A program made the position numbers and the translations under genes. Source: Chloroflexota bacterium (GTDB taxonomy: Bacteria > Chloroflexota > Dehalococcoidia > Lucifugimonadales > UBA3495). Taken from it: 34,092 nt of DNA. Shown here piece by piece: positions 6,835 through 14,386 of this stretch; position 1 is the stretch's first letter; each line of letters starts with the position of its first letter. The stretch spans positions 1 through 34,092 of the forward strand of contig JAPPLU010000077.1 in the NCBI GenBank assembly GCA_028874075.1, written 5' to 3'. The notes beneath the pieces are model-generated. The model did not search any database. It saw nothing but the letters and a program-made list of their open reading frames with translations, and was not told where the DNA came from.

Positions 6835-7308
6835 ATGCTTCCAGTAGGGTCGGTCGCGCCTGCCTTCACCGTTCCCCTGATTTCGGGAGGGAACTTTGAC
6901 CTCTCGGAAAACCGGGGCAGAAATATCGTCATCTATTTCTTCTTTCGGGCCTCTACCTATGGTTGAACTGTCCAGACCAGGGAGTTTGGAAACTCCCAAA
7001 CAGACTTTGAGGAGCGGAATACCCTGGTCATAGGCATCAGTGCAGACAACATTTTGAGGCTGAAGAAGTTTGCCGCGGACAATTGCCTTCCCTTTGACCT
7101 GGGCAGCGATTCGGGCGGCAAGATCCGGCGCCTCTACGACGTCCAGCGGCGGTTCGGGCTGGGCACCTCCAGGTTCACCTATGTCATAGACGCCCGGGGC
7201 ATAATCCGGGACGTCTACCACAACGAATTTTCCATGACCAGCCACGCGAAGCGGGCATTACGGGTGGTGGAAGAACTGGAACGGCCCGGGCCGGTAGACC
7301 ATCCCTGA
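6835..7308 (+). CDS. Peroxiredoxin with in-frame TGA at the peroxidatic Cys: probable selenoprotein
   Basis: Read through the TGA at 6964-6966, the frame gives a complete 157-residue AhpC/TSA-BCP-type peroxiredoxin, a thiol (here selenol) peroxidase. The N-terminus LPVGSVAPAFTVPL is typical. The active-site strand is IVIYFFFRAST followed by YG, then the TGA, then TVQTREF. The TGA is residue 44, exactly where the peroxidatic Cys stands in TYGCTxQT relatives. Downstream are VIGISADN, LPFDLGSDSGG and TYVIDARGIIRDVYH. Thr41 of the active-site motif is kept, while the usual Pro is Phe37. The BCP-type resolving position at +5 is Arg, so it would act as a one-Sec enzyme unless Cys84 takes part. A strong hairpin follows the TGA. 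There are no other stops or frameshifts. ATG 6835 is chosen; GTG 6826 is possible. Confidence 0.8.
6980..6997 (+). promoter_or_regulatory. bSECIS-like hairpin after the TGA codon
   Basis: GGGAGTTT and AAACTCCC form a perfect stem around GG, beginning 13 bases after the TGA. With the inner U-A pairs open, the apical loop is UGGA or UUGGAA. A G in a small apical loop roughly 20 bases downstream of the UGA is what SelB needs in known bacterial SECIS elements. The hairpin lies within the coding sequence, as bacterial SECIS elements do. Confidence 0.7.
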
Positions 7309-7624
7309 AACTCCATTTTAGTAATGCCATTTTAGTAATTGAGGGACGTTTCAAGTCCCAACCGGTCGTATCGGCGAACGCAGGTGCTCAGAGCGGATAG
7401 TGGCAGCCAACCTTTCATGCGGCGAAGGCCCTGGATTCCGGCTTTCGGGGTAACGCCAGTTTCTGAGAGCAACTCTTTACCCTTAAGAGTGAACGGTTGG
7501 CAGACAGCGAAGAAATTGCGAAACTGCCGGACAGGCTTCAGAATAGAAGGGAGAAAGAACTCCCCAGCCGAAGATCAGGCACACGGCAGCTATATAGAGG
7601 GCGCCAACGAAGAGGGCAGCAACC
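7309..7624. other. Intergenic region with tandem repeat and repeat family E fragment
   Basis: These 316 bases hold no supported gene. There is a tandem copy of CCATTTTAGTAAT (7313-7325 and 7327-7339), a small hairpin GGGAC/GTCCC just after it that may end the peroxiredoxin transcript, and a fragment CTGGATTCCGGCTTTCGGGG (7431-7450) related to the repeat at 28493-28532. Confidence 0.5.
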
Positions 7625-7885
7625 ATGACTTTACGACTGAAAGCTGAATACATCAATGGAACATTGAAGCCACTGGAACCCCTGAACCTGGAGGAAGGGA
7701 CCGTGGTAACCCTCTCTATTGAACAAGACGAGGCAATAGAAAGCGAAGAGGAGGCGGACAGCCTGCTGGCTATGATGGAAAAGATCTGGGAATCCCTACC
7801 CGAAGGAGTCTTGGAAAACCTGCCTACCGACGGCTCAATCAACTACAAGCACTACCTATACGGCAACCCGAAGGAAAAGGACTGA
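7625..7885 (+). CDS. AF2212-like (DUF104-type) antitoxin, copy 1
   Basis: An 86-residue protein. The N-terminal half is a short beta-rich domain, LRLKAEYINGTLKPLEPLNL followed by EEGTVVTLSIE. This is the pattern of AF2212-like antitoxins (A-x-Y-x-N-G-x-L-K-P-L-E-P-L). The acidic C-terminal half should wrap the toxin and cover its active site. The stop overlaps the toxin start as TGATG, so the two are translationally coupled. The complex normally autorepresses its own promoter. A close paralogue lies on the other strand at 13519-13773 and shares the core and the NYxHYLYG tail motif. Confidence 0.85.
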   Translation: MTLRLKAEYINGTLKPLEPLNLEEGTVVTLSIEQDEAIESEEEADSLLAMMEKIWESLPEGVLENLPTDGSINYKHYLYGNPKEKD

Positions 7886-8304
7886 TGCCAGAGATTTTCG
7901 CTGACACCGGCTACTGGATTGGTCTGCTCAACCCCAGGGACCAGCTCCACAGCATAGCCGTGCGGATGCGGAGAACCCTGTCCAATCACCAGATGGTCAC
8001 CACCGAGATGGTACTTACAGAGCTCCTCAACCATGCCAGCAGCCTTGGGCCAGCAATGCGCCTCGGAGCCGCAAGTATGGTAAACGGCTTGACTACAGAA
8101 GAGGGCGTTACCATATTGCCCCAGACGAGCCAGCAGTTCCACACTGCCCTGGCAAGTTACATGAGGCGCCCGGACCAGAACTGGAGCATTGTCGATTGCG
8201 CCAGTTTCATCGTCATGGAAGAAAGAGGCATTCAAGAAGCCCTAGCCTTCGACCGCCATTTCCAGCAGGCCGGTTTCACAGCCCTCCTGCGCGACAGCGG
8301 GTGA
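7885..8304 (+). CDS. PIN-domain (VapC-type) ribonuclease toxin, copy 1
   Basis: A 139-residue PIN-domain protein. The acidic metal-binding residues expected of VapC-type endoribonucleases are visible: Asp7 in IFADTGYW, Glu46 in VLTELLNH, Asp104 in WSIVDCASF and Asp123 in LAFDRHF. Such toxins cut tRNA or rRNA and are held inactive by the cognate antitoxin encoded just upstream, with a one-base TGATG overlap. It is about two-thirds identical by eye to the toxin at 13100-13519 on the other strand, including the QEALAFDRHF segment. Nothing suggests inactivation. Confidence 0.9.
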   Translation: MPEIFADTGYWIGLLNPRDQLHSIAVRMRRTLSNHQMVTTEMVLTELLNHASSLGPAMRLGAASMVNGLTTEEGVTILPQTSQQFHTALASYMRRPDQNWSIVDCASFIVMEERGIQEALAFDRHFQQAGFTALLRDSG

Positions 8305-8468
8305 GCATCGTGCCAGCCCGGGCCGTTAGTCTCTCCTTAAAGCTCCATTGCGCCAGCTTTAGACTGCCATTGATAAACGGTTGTTATCATCCAGTTTGAC
8401 AGGTTCGACCGGCATTATTTACGATAATCGGAGGGCCAAGCCACGCTCTTGATACTCGGTAGAGTTTA

Positions 8469-9380
8469 TTGGACGGTTATTTTCTGATGGTTGCGTACGA
8501 CGTAAAGCTGGAAGATAACGTAATCCTGCCCGAAACGGAGGCGATCAAGCACGACGTGCCCGCCTTTCGGGGCATAGAGTACCTGGCCTACCGTGCCGAA
8601 TTGCGGGTTCTGCGGCGGCAGCTGCTGGCCCTGCAGGAATGGGTGGTCGAAACGGGCCAGCGGGTAGCCATTGTGCTGGAAGGAAGAGACGCCGCCGGCA
8701 AGGGCAGCATAGCTTCCACCATTACCCACTATCTCAATCCCAGCGGCTACGAAATTATCAGCCAGGGCATACCCACTCCCCAGGAGATGCGCAACTGGCT
8801 GGGCCACCACTACAAGCTGCTGCCCGGCACCGGCAGAATAAGCGTATTCGACCGCTCCTGGTATTCCCGGGCCTTGATTCAGCCGGCTATGGGTTACTGC
8901 ACCATGCGGCAGTACCACTATTTCATGAACAAGGTCAACGACTGGGAAGAGGAACTGGTAGATGAAGGGGTAACCTTCATAAAGATCTACCTGTCGGTAA
9001 GCCGCGACTCCCAGAACCTGCGTTTCCGGCTGCGTCAGGACAGCGACCTGCAATACTGGAAGTATTCGGCCAACGACCGCAAGGTGGCCGAGCGGTGGCA
9101 GCTTTTAACCTACTTCAAGGAGCGTATGTTCGCGGTAACCTCCACCGATTACGCCCCCTGGGTTGTCATCGAATCGGACAATAAACAGCAGGCAAAGCTG
9201 AATGCCGTACATTACATCCTGACCCGCTTTGAATACGACGGCAAGGACCTGCGGCCCGAGCTAATTTACCAGGCCCCGGATATGGATATGCTGACCGACG
9301 TGGTGGTGGACGGGGTGTTGTTCACCGGGTTAAATCGTGATCAGATAGGAATTCTGGAGCGTATACTCATACATGAATAG
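8469..9380 (+). CDS. ppk2: Polyphosphate kinase 2 (PPK2) family protein
   Basis: A 303-residue kinase of the PPK2 family, which moves phosphate between polyphosphate and nucleotides. The Walker A motif is LEGRDAAGKGS (about residues 70-80), the Walker B region is FDRSWYSRA, and the lid region includes FRLRQDSDLQYWKYSANDRK. The conserved RDAAGKG and DRSWY motifs make the family clear. Which class it belongs to (ADP- or AMP-phosphorylating) cannot be fixed by eye. The TTG at 8469 gives the longest product; ATG 8487 (MVAYDVKLED) is equally plausible. An imperfect operator-like inverted repeat, TGATAA/TTATCA (8371-8389), and a TTGACA (8396-8401) lie upstream. The stop overlaps the Nudix start by 8 bases, so the two genes are one operon. 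Confidence 0.92.
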   Translation: MDGYFLMVAYDVKLEDNVILPETEAIKHDVPAFRGIEYLAYRAELRVLRRQLLALQEWVVETGQRVAIVLEGRDAAGKGSIASTITHYLNPSGYEIISQGIPTPQEMRNWLGHHYKLLPGTGRISVFDRSWYSRALIQPAMGYCTMRQYHYFMNKVNDWEEELVDEGVTFIKIYLSVSRDSQNLRFRLRQDSDLQYWKYSANDRKVAERWQLLTYFKERMFAVTSTDYAPWVVIESDNKQQAKLNAVHYILTRFEYDGKDLRPELIYQAPDMDMLTDVVVDGVLFTGLNRDQIGILERILIHE

Positions 9381-9837
9381 AGATGAACTGCCGAAGATGT
9401 ATGCCGCCGGGGGGCTGGTACTGTGTTATGGAGACGGCGGCGGCCATGGCCTGGTAATCCGCAAACACCGGCTTCTGGACCTGCCCAAGGGCAAACTGGA
9501 CTATCCCGGCGAACCCTGGGAAATATGCGCTCTTCGGGAAATTTCCGAGGAGTCCGGCCTTTCCCCCTCTTTAATCACCATCCGCTCTCCCCTCTGCCAG
9601 ACCAGGTATATTTCCTACTACAGGATCGGCCCCGTGGACAAGACGGTCCAATGGTTTGTGCTGGACTACGCCGGGGATTTGTCGGACCCGCTGCAGCCCG
9701 ACCTGACCGAAGGCATCGACCAGTGCCAGTGGATTCCCATGGGCGATTTGCTGGACCGGCTGCGGGCAGCACGCCCCTACCTGCGTCCGGTACGCCAGGC
9801 CCTGGAACAGGAGCTGTATTCGGTGGCCGTCTCCTGA
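9373..9837 (+). CDS. Nudix hydrolase
   Basis: A 154-residue Nudix protein overlapping the end of ppk2 by 8 bases. The Nudix box spans KGKLDYPGEPWEICALREIS followed by EESGL. The REIxEExGL half and the Glu seven residues before it fit exactly, but there is one extra residue between the first Gly and Glu (Gx6E, not Gx5E). The LPKGKL lead-in and the later QWFVLDYAG segment resemble diphosphoinositol-polyphosphate or diadenosine-polyphosphate hydrolases. Coupling to ppk2 suggests a joint role in polyphosphate or nucleoside-polyphosphate turnover; this is inference. Confidence 0.9.
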   Translation: MNRDELPKMYAAGGLVLCYGDGGGHGLVIRKHRLLDLPKGKLDYPGEPWEICALREISEESGLSPSLITIRSPLCQTRYISYYRIGPVDKTVQWFVLDYAGDLSDPLQPDLTEGIDQCQWIPMGDLLDRLRAARPYLRPVRQALEQELYSVAVS

Positions 9838-9892
9838 ACAACCTCCGAGTATGTCCCTTCCCTCTAGACGGTCGTTCCACAAGAAGCAATTC

Positions 9893-9952
9893 TTGAGCAA
9901 GAAGTCTGCCCGTTGAGCAGTAAGTATTGAATATCAAGGACTTTTTGTGCAA
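9893..9952. repeat. 60-bp direct repeat, left copy
   Basis: This copy matches 10192-10251 at 55 of 60 bases. Each copy starts TTGAGCAA and ends TTTTTGTGCAA. The outer 14 bases, TTGAGCAAGAAGTC and the reverse complement TTGCACAAAAAGTC, form an imperfect terminal inverted repeat. The two copies bracket a microprotein gene. Confidence 0.9.
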
Positions 9953-9999
9953 CCTCGGACAAGGGAAGCCCTATTGGAATGGCGTGGTAAGGAAGGGAA

Positions 10000-10164
10000 A
10001 TGAGCAGAAATCAGGACAAAGGGTACAGAAAACGTGGCTGGATTCGCATTGTCCTTATCATGGGCTTTTTGGTTGGCCTCGCATTGGCGATATACATGAC
10101 GGAATCACCGCAGATAATAACCCAGCTTCCAGAGGCAACAGAAACTACGGTGGTAGGTGAGTAA
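10000..10164 (+). CDS. 54-residue single-pass membrane microprotein
   Basis: An ATG at 10000 preceded by AAGGAAGGG opens a 54-codon frame. The product has a basic N-terminus (NQDKGYRKRGW), one hydrophobic segment (IRIVLIMGFLVGLALAIYM, about residues 15-33) and a short acidic tail ending VVGE. The positive-inside rule predicts the N-terminus in the cytoplasm. No homologue is recognised. Support comes from the good ribosome-binding site and the coherent membrane topology, but the frame is short. It lies alone between two copies of a 60-bp repeat, in an otherwise gene-free stretch of about 560 bases. Confidence 0.55.
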   Translation: MSRNQDKGYRKRGWIRIVLIMGFLVGLALAIYMTESPQIITQLPEATETTVVGE

Positions 10165-10191
10165 AGGAGAGGGGAGGGGCTACAGATACGC

Positions 10192-10251
10192 TTGAGCAAA
10201 AAGTCTGCCCGTTGAGCAATAAGTACTGAGAATCAAGGACTTTTTGTGCAA
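10192..10251. repeat. 60-bp direct repeat, right copy
   Basis: Second copy of the unit at 9893-9952. Its terminal inverted repeats, TTGAGCAAAAAGTC and TTGCACAAAAAGTC, match at 12 of 14 bases, so each copy can fold as a hairpin. Confidence 0.9.
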
Positions 10252-10304
10252 AGCCCTCCAGACGGGAAAGCTCAGGCTGAATGTGACGGCGCATTCTTCA
10301 ACAC

Positions 10305-10332
10305 GTAGGGGCGGGTCTTGTACCCACCCCTG
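10305..10332. repeat. Dispersed palindromic repeat family A, copy 2
   Basis: It starts GTAGGGGCGGGTCTTG and closes with TACCCACCCCTG. It is a GTAGGGGC-type imperfect palindrome like those at 23138-23166 and 29167-29192, and lies downstream of the minus-strand LLM gene. Confidence 0.75.
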
Positions 10333-10399
10333 CCATTCCGGACTCCGGCTCTCGTCAGTGTGATGGCATTGTTGACTTTGGACGCAATCGCCCCGTGCC

Positions 10400-11533
10400 T
10401 TACCCCAGGGACCTGGTATTGATGGGGGTGGGCATAGCCTGCACTTCGGGAAGGACCTCTTTGGCGAAGAGCCTAAGGCTTTTCTCTGCCTTGTCTCTGG
10501 GCATTCCGCCGTAGAACATGTGGATGACCAGCTTTTCGGCGCTGATGGACCGCTGCATCGCCTTTATTCTCTCAATGATCATCTCCGGCGTGCCGATGGG
10601 CTGGGTGGCCCGCCGGGCGGCGAAGCTGGCATCCGCCGTGCCCACGTCGGCCCGCTGGCGAGTCAGGTATTCCTCGTAGCCGTGTATACCCTCATAACCC
10701 GGATTGTTCCATTCGAAGTAGTGATGCTGGGCGGCGGTTAGCTGGTTGTGGAAGTAAGTCCACCCTTCTTCGGCCTCCTCTTCGGTCTCGGCGCAGTACA
10801 TCCACAAGAGGGTGGTTGGCTGGTCAGGTGGGAGGCCCAGTTCCTTGCGGATGCTGTTGAACCTTCGAACCTTGTCGGTCATCTCTTTCACATTGTCGCC
10901 GGCCACAAACATCTGCCCCAGGCCGTTTTCGGCGGCCATTCGGGCCGAGGCTTCCGTGGTAAAGGCCACCTTGATATCCCTGGTAAGTTCACCCTTGTGG
11001 CGGGCCTGGGGCCGGATGGTGGTGGGAGGGATATTGTAGACGTCGCCCTGGAACTCGAACCGTTCCGCGCCGTCGGCGGCCCTGATGGCGTTGATCACGT
11101 CGTAGAAATACTTGTGCGACTGCTCTATCGGGTAGCCCAGGGAGGCATATTCGTGGGGCGAGATACCCCGGCCGATGCCCAAGTGGAGACGCCGGCCCCT
11201 CAGCAGGATGTCCAGCATGGAGATTTCCGAAGCCAGCCGGACGGGGTTCCACCAGGGCGCGACGATGACCGCCGTACCCACGTCGACCCGGCTGGTGCGG
11301 CCCGCCCAGTACGCCAGGTACTGCAACGGGTTGGGCTGCATCGAGTAGGCGGAGCCGTAGTGTTCCGTTGCCCAGATGGAATCGAACCCCAGCGGCTCAA
11401 CCAGTTCTCCCATGTAGAGAGTATCGTCCATGTTCGCGGCGTCCGGGACTGCCGGGGGACGGTCGTAGTCCCCCGCCATGAGACGGGGCCAGTCACCCTG
11501 GTTGTATCCCGTAACCATCACTCCGCAGTGCAT
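10400..11533 (-). CDS. LLM-class flavin-dependent oxidoreductase
   Basis: A 377-residue bacterial-luciferase-like monooxygenase with a TIM-barrel fold. Visible signatures include GFDSIWATEHYG, RVDVGTAVIVAPWWNPVRLA, LHLGIGRGISPHEY and the later VAGDNVKEMTDKVRRF. Members use reduced FMN or F420 to oxygenate or reduce diverse organic compounds; the substrate is not evident. The ATG at 11533 is preceded on its strand by GAAGGAGGAA, an excellent ribosome-binding site. It appears monocistronic. Large paralogous families of these enzymes are typical of marine SAR202 Chloroflexota, which fits the proposed host. Confidence 0.93.
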   Translation of the reverse strand: MHCGVMVTGYNQGDWPRLMAGDYDRPPAVPDAANMDDTLYMGELVEPLGFDSIWATEHYGSAYSMQPNPLQYLAYWAGRTSRVDVGTAVIVAPWWNPVRLASEISMLDILLRGRRLHLGIGRGISPHEYASLGYPIEQSHKYFYDVINAIRAADGAERFEFQGDVYNIPPTTIRPQARHKGELTRDIKVAFTTEASARMAAENGLGQMFVAGDNVKEMTDKVRRFNSIRKELGLPPDQPTTLLWMYCAETEEEAEEGWTYFHNQLTAAQHHYFEWNNPGYEGIHGYEEYLTRQRADVGTADASFAARRATQPIGTPEMIIERIKAMQRSISAEKLVIHMFYGGMPRDKAEKSLRLFAKEVLPEVQAMPTPINTRSLG

Positions 11534-11980
11534 TGAAATGTTCCTCCTTCAGCAGGTCAGCTCTCCCGTCAAACAGGGCCATTGAACCCGAAAACGACCG
11601 GATGGGCCGGCACGCCGGGGCAATCGAGACAACGAAGTCTTTGTGCCAGTGTAAGGGGAACGGGCTGGAATGACAAAAGCGACCTGGTTGCCGGCGCCAT
11701 TTCCCGGACGGGGATGAAGTCAGCCGCTGGCATACACCCGAAGGGTAATGCTGTCCACGCCGAGGAAATTCTGGTGTCGCACGGCAGCGGCGCAGGTCCG
11801 GCGCTGGCGCAGCCGTAATCCGTCCGTAGATGACCCTCGCGGCGAAGACGCTCCACGCCGGGCAGCCGTCGTCCAGCCCCGGGGAACGTATGGCGATGGC
11901 CCCGGAGTATAATTCAGCGTGATACAATCGACATTCTGCTACCTCAGTCTCACACCACCGTTTCGCCGGAGGTCTGCCCC
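11534..11980. other. Gene-free stretch between LLM and ygfZ-like genes
   Basis: These 447 bases contain only short frames with no recognisable motif or matching ribosome-binding site. They should contain the promoters of the two divergent genes. I see no clear palindrome or RNA element. Confidence 0.4.
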
Positions 11981-13015
11981 ATGGCCACTACAACTACAAC
12001 ACCCGTTTACACCGACCTTGCCGCCGAATACCGGGCCATTACCGAAGGGGTCGGCCTGCACGACAGTTCCTATACCGGCCGCCTCAAGGCCATCGGGGAG
12101 GACGCCCTGGACCTGATCAACCGTCTCTCCACCAACGGGATCGTGAACCTGGCGCCGGGGCAGGGAGCGCCCACCATCCTGACCACCGACCGGGGCCGCA
12201 TCCTGGACCTGCTGGGCGTGGTCAATACCGGAGACTATGTTCTCCTCATCACCAGCCCCGGCTGCCAGCAGGCGGTCATCGACTGGCTGGACAAGTACAC
12301 CATCATGGAAGACCTGGCGGTGGAGGACATTTCCGGGGCGACGGCCGCGTTCACCCTCTGCGGGCCCGCCAGCGCGGCAGCCCTGGCCGGGGTAATGGCT
12401 CCCCAGGTGGAGGCTGGCGATCTGGAAGCGATGGGACCCTACGCCGCCTTGGAAGGGGCCATCGCCGGTTATGAGGCGCTGGCAACCCGCCGCCCCCTGG
12501 GCGATTTGGTTGCCTTTGACGTGGTGGTGGATGCAGGCAGCGCGGCGCAGGTATGGGATGCCCTGGCGGAAGCGGGAGCTACCCCGGTGGGCCTGGACGC
12601 TTTCAACGCCGCCCTGGTGCAGAACGCCGTGCCCCGCTACGGCCGGGAGATGTCCGACGCCTACAACCCCCTGGAAGCAGGCCTCATCGGCTCGGTGGAC
12701 TTTGCCAAGGGCTGCTACATCGGCCAGGAAGTAATCGCCCGCCTGGACACCTACCGGAAGGTACAGCGGTACCTGGTGCGGCTCCGTTTTTCCGAAGACG
12801 CCGTGGTTTCCGAGGGGACGGGACTGGAAGTGGACGGCCTGCGGGTGGGCCAGGTAACCTCGCTGGCCGCCCTCCCCTCCACCGGCGAGCTGGCGGGCCT
12901 GGGCTACGTGCGCACGGCCCGGGCCAACCCGGGAGAGCGGCTGAATCTGGTCGCCCCGGCCAGCGGAACCGCCGAGATTGTGGACTTGCCCCAGCTGTTC
13001 GGGCCGGGGGAGTAG
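11981..13015 (+). CDS. ygfZ: YgfZ/GcvT-domain folate-binding protein
   Basis: A 344-residue protein related to the aminomethyltransferase GcvT but carrying the YgfZ signature KGCYIGQEVIAR, with the conserved Cys at 245. YgfZ proteins bind tetrahydrofolate and help repair or mature certain iron-sulfur enzymes. The N-terminal half resembles GcvT (YRAITEGVGLHDSSYTGRLKAIGEDALD). The C-terminal beta-barrel ends with LGYVRTARANPGERL. The ATG at 11981 follows GGAGG at a normal distance. Possible functional links with the SufU-like protein upstream are only inference. Confidence 0.88.
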   Translation: MATTTTTPVYTDLAAEYRAITEGVGLHDSSYTGRLKAIGEDALDLINRLSTNGIVNLAPGQGAPTILTTDRGRILDLLGVVNTGDYVLLITSPGCQQAVIDWLDKYTIMEDLAVEDISGATAAFTLCGPASAAALAGVMAPQVEAGDLEAMGPYAALEGAIAGYEALATRRPLGDLVAFDVVVDAGSAAQVWDALAEAGATPVGLDAFNAALVQNAVPRYGREMSDAYNPLEAGLIGSVDFAKGCYIGQEVIARLDTYRKVQRYLVRLRFSEDAVVSEGTGLEVDGLRVGQVTSLAALPSTGELAGLGYVRTARANPGERLNLVAPASGTAEIVDLPQLFGPGE

Positions 13016-13099
13016 TGGAATTTATCCACGAAAACGGGTGAATGGGACTCCTGGATAAGAATTCCTGTTCCGCCAGACGGCTGGCTCTTGGCAAAATGG

Positions 13100-13519
13100 T
13101 CACTCCCCGTTGCGCAAAAGGGCTATGAAACCTGCCTGCTCGAAGTGACGGTCAAAAGCCAGGGCTTCCTGGATTTGACGCGTTTCCATGACGATGAAGC
13201 TTGAGCAGTCCACCACGCTCCAACTGTGGTCCAGACGCGCTCGGTAGCGCTCCAAGGCAGCTTGAAATTGGATGCTGGTCTGGGGCACCACTTCAATGTT
13301 GGCGTCGGCCATCCAGTCCCTTACGGCGTCTGCTGCAAGACGTCGTCTCTGGCGCCCTCCCCCGCTTGCGTAGTTTAGCAACTCGGTCAGCACCATTTCC
13401 GTGGTAACTATGGTCGCGGCTGAAAACCTCTCGCTGAGTTCCCTTGCCCTGGCGTGCAGGCCGTCTCTCTCGTTGAGCAGCGCTATCCAATAGCCGGTAT
13501 CGGCGAACACTTCCGGCAT
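13100..13519 (-). CDS. PIN-domain (VapC-type) ribonuclease toxin, copy 2
   Basis: A 139-residue PIN-domain protein, the same length as copy 1 at 7885-8304 and clearly paralogous. Both have FADTGYWI, TTEMVLTELLN, WSVVDC/WSIVDC and QIQEALAFDRHF or its near twin. The metal-binding Asp7, Glu46, Asp104 and Asp123 are all present, so it should be an active endoribonuclease when free. It overlaps the upstream antitoxin by one base (TGATG), as in copy 1. Confidence 0.9.
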   Translation of the reverse strand: MPEVFADTGYWIALLNERDGLHARARELSERFSAATIVTTEMVLTELLNYASGGGRQRRRLAADAVRDWMADANIEVVPQTSIQFQAALERYRARLDHSWSVVDCSSFIVMETRQIQEALAFDRHFEQAGFIALLRNGE

Positions 13520-13773
13520 CAGTCATCTTCTTTGGTGTGTCCGTACAGATAGTGCCTATAGTTTTTGGCCGCGTCGGTAGGCATGTCGTCCCATGCATCC
13601 GTTGGCACCGACTGGCGGATGCGGTCAGCTATTTCCAGGGCGCTGTGTTGTTGCCGGTTGCTCTTCCCCTGTTCCTCAATGTAAAGGGTTACGACAGTTC
13701 CTTCCTGCAAGTCCAGAGGCTCCAGGGGTTTCAGCGCCCCGTTGACGTATTCGGCTGTCAGTCGCAAGGCCAT
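13519..13773 (-). CDS. AF2212-like (DUF104-type) antitoxin, copy 2
   Basis: An 84-residue protein from the ATG at 13773, which has AAAAGGAG eight bases upstream. The frame is open further back to 13869, but that part lacks family similarity. LRLTAEYVNGALKPLEPLDL then QEGTVVTLYIEE is nearly the same as in copy 1, while the middle segment (SNRQQHSALEIADRIRQS) has diverged. The divergent part is probably the toxin-contacting region, so cross-neutralisation between the two pairs may be limited. The tail KNYRHYLYG is again shared. Confidence 0.85.
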   Translation of the reverse strand: MALRLTAEYVNGALKPLEPLDLQEGTVVTLYIEEQGKSNRQQHSALEIADRIRQSVPTDAWDDMPTDAAKNYRHYLYGHTKEDD

Positions 13774-13972
13774 TCTTGTTCTCCTTTTCGAGAGCGTCCT
13801 GTTGTCCCTTGGCGTTGGGGGAACGCAGAGCCAAGCGTCACCATTGTTGTGGAGCGACTTAGCGTCCAAGTGACGATTCCTGTCCTGCCTTTATTTTCCT
13901 TGCCTGGAAGGAGTTTCGCAATTCTTTCGAACAGCGTATCCATTCGTGGACCAGTTGAAATCCCTCGTTCCC

Positions 13973-14386
13973 TCAAGCCGGTATGGTGAGCCTTACCATG
14001 GCGCCCTGCCGGTGTTCAATTTCCCGCAATTCCGGTTCGGCGCTGCCGTACATGGTGAGCAGGCCGGAGCCTGACTGAATCCACAGTATCCGCCCCGGCT
14101 TCCTCATCTCGGTAACGGTCATCCACAGGCCGATGCCCCTGGTGGGAATGCCGCTGCCCGACACAAGCTCCTGCATCGCCAGCCCTATGGCCGCGGTGTC
14201 CGATTCCGGTGGAGAGAGGCCCTGATTGCCGGCCAGCGTCGCCCGGATACCTTCGCCCGTATCCGCAACCACTACGTCAAAGGCCCTGCCCCGCCGGTGC
14301 GGCATGTACCGGACGTGGGCGTTGGCGCCCACCTCAGTCATTCCATGCTCGGCGGCGTTGCTGACCAGCTTGGAGACTATTTTCAC
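13973..14386 (-). CDS. HATPase-domain (RsbW-like) protein, downstream frame
   Basis: A 137-residue frame from a GTG at 14386. It carries a GHKL ATPase core: N box LVSNAAEHG (residues 7-15), G1 box VVADTGEGI, and G2 box TRGIGLWMT, ending in beta strands with RQGAMVRLTIPA. Such domains occur in anti-sigma kinases and sensor kinases. The frame is open for several codons before the GTG and reads SVRPELVKIVSKLVSN, which is the natural lead-in helix of this domain. The true protein therefore probably began upstream, in the frame now used by 14383-14523, and was split by a one-base change. The GTG overlaps the upstream TGA (GTGA), so some coupled translation is still possible. Confidence 0.65.
   Translation of the reverse strand: MKIVSKLVSNAAEHGMTEVGANAHVRYMPHRRGRAFDVVVADTGEGIRATLAGNQGLSPPESDTAAIGLAMQELVSGSGIPTRGIGLWMTVTEMRKPGRILWIQSGSGLLTMYGSAEPELREIEHRQGAMVRLTIPA

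Noticed and set aside
6835..7308. Peroxiredoxin as a plain pseudogene
   Set aside because: A single stop exactly at the catalytic position plus a matching hairpin is unlikely for random decay. It is kept as the alternative until selenocysteine genes are sought.
9893..10251. CRISPR-like repeats
   Set aside because: Only two copies, 60 bases long and about 240 bases apart, with a coding frame between them. Not a CRISPR array.
13774..13869. Upstream extension of the second antitoxin
   Set aside because: The extra 32 codons have no counterpart in the paralogue, and a good ribosome-binding site marks the ATG at 13773.
14383..14385. TGA in the HATPase gene as a second selenocysteine codon
   Set aside because: Reading through the TGA gives another stop two codons later. 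The HATPase core is in a different frame, so a frameshift explains it better.
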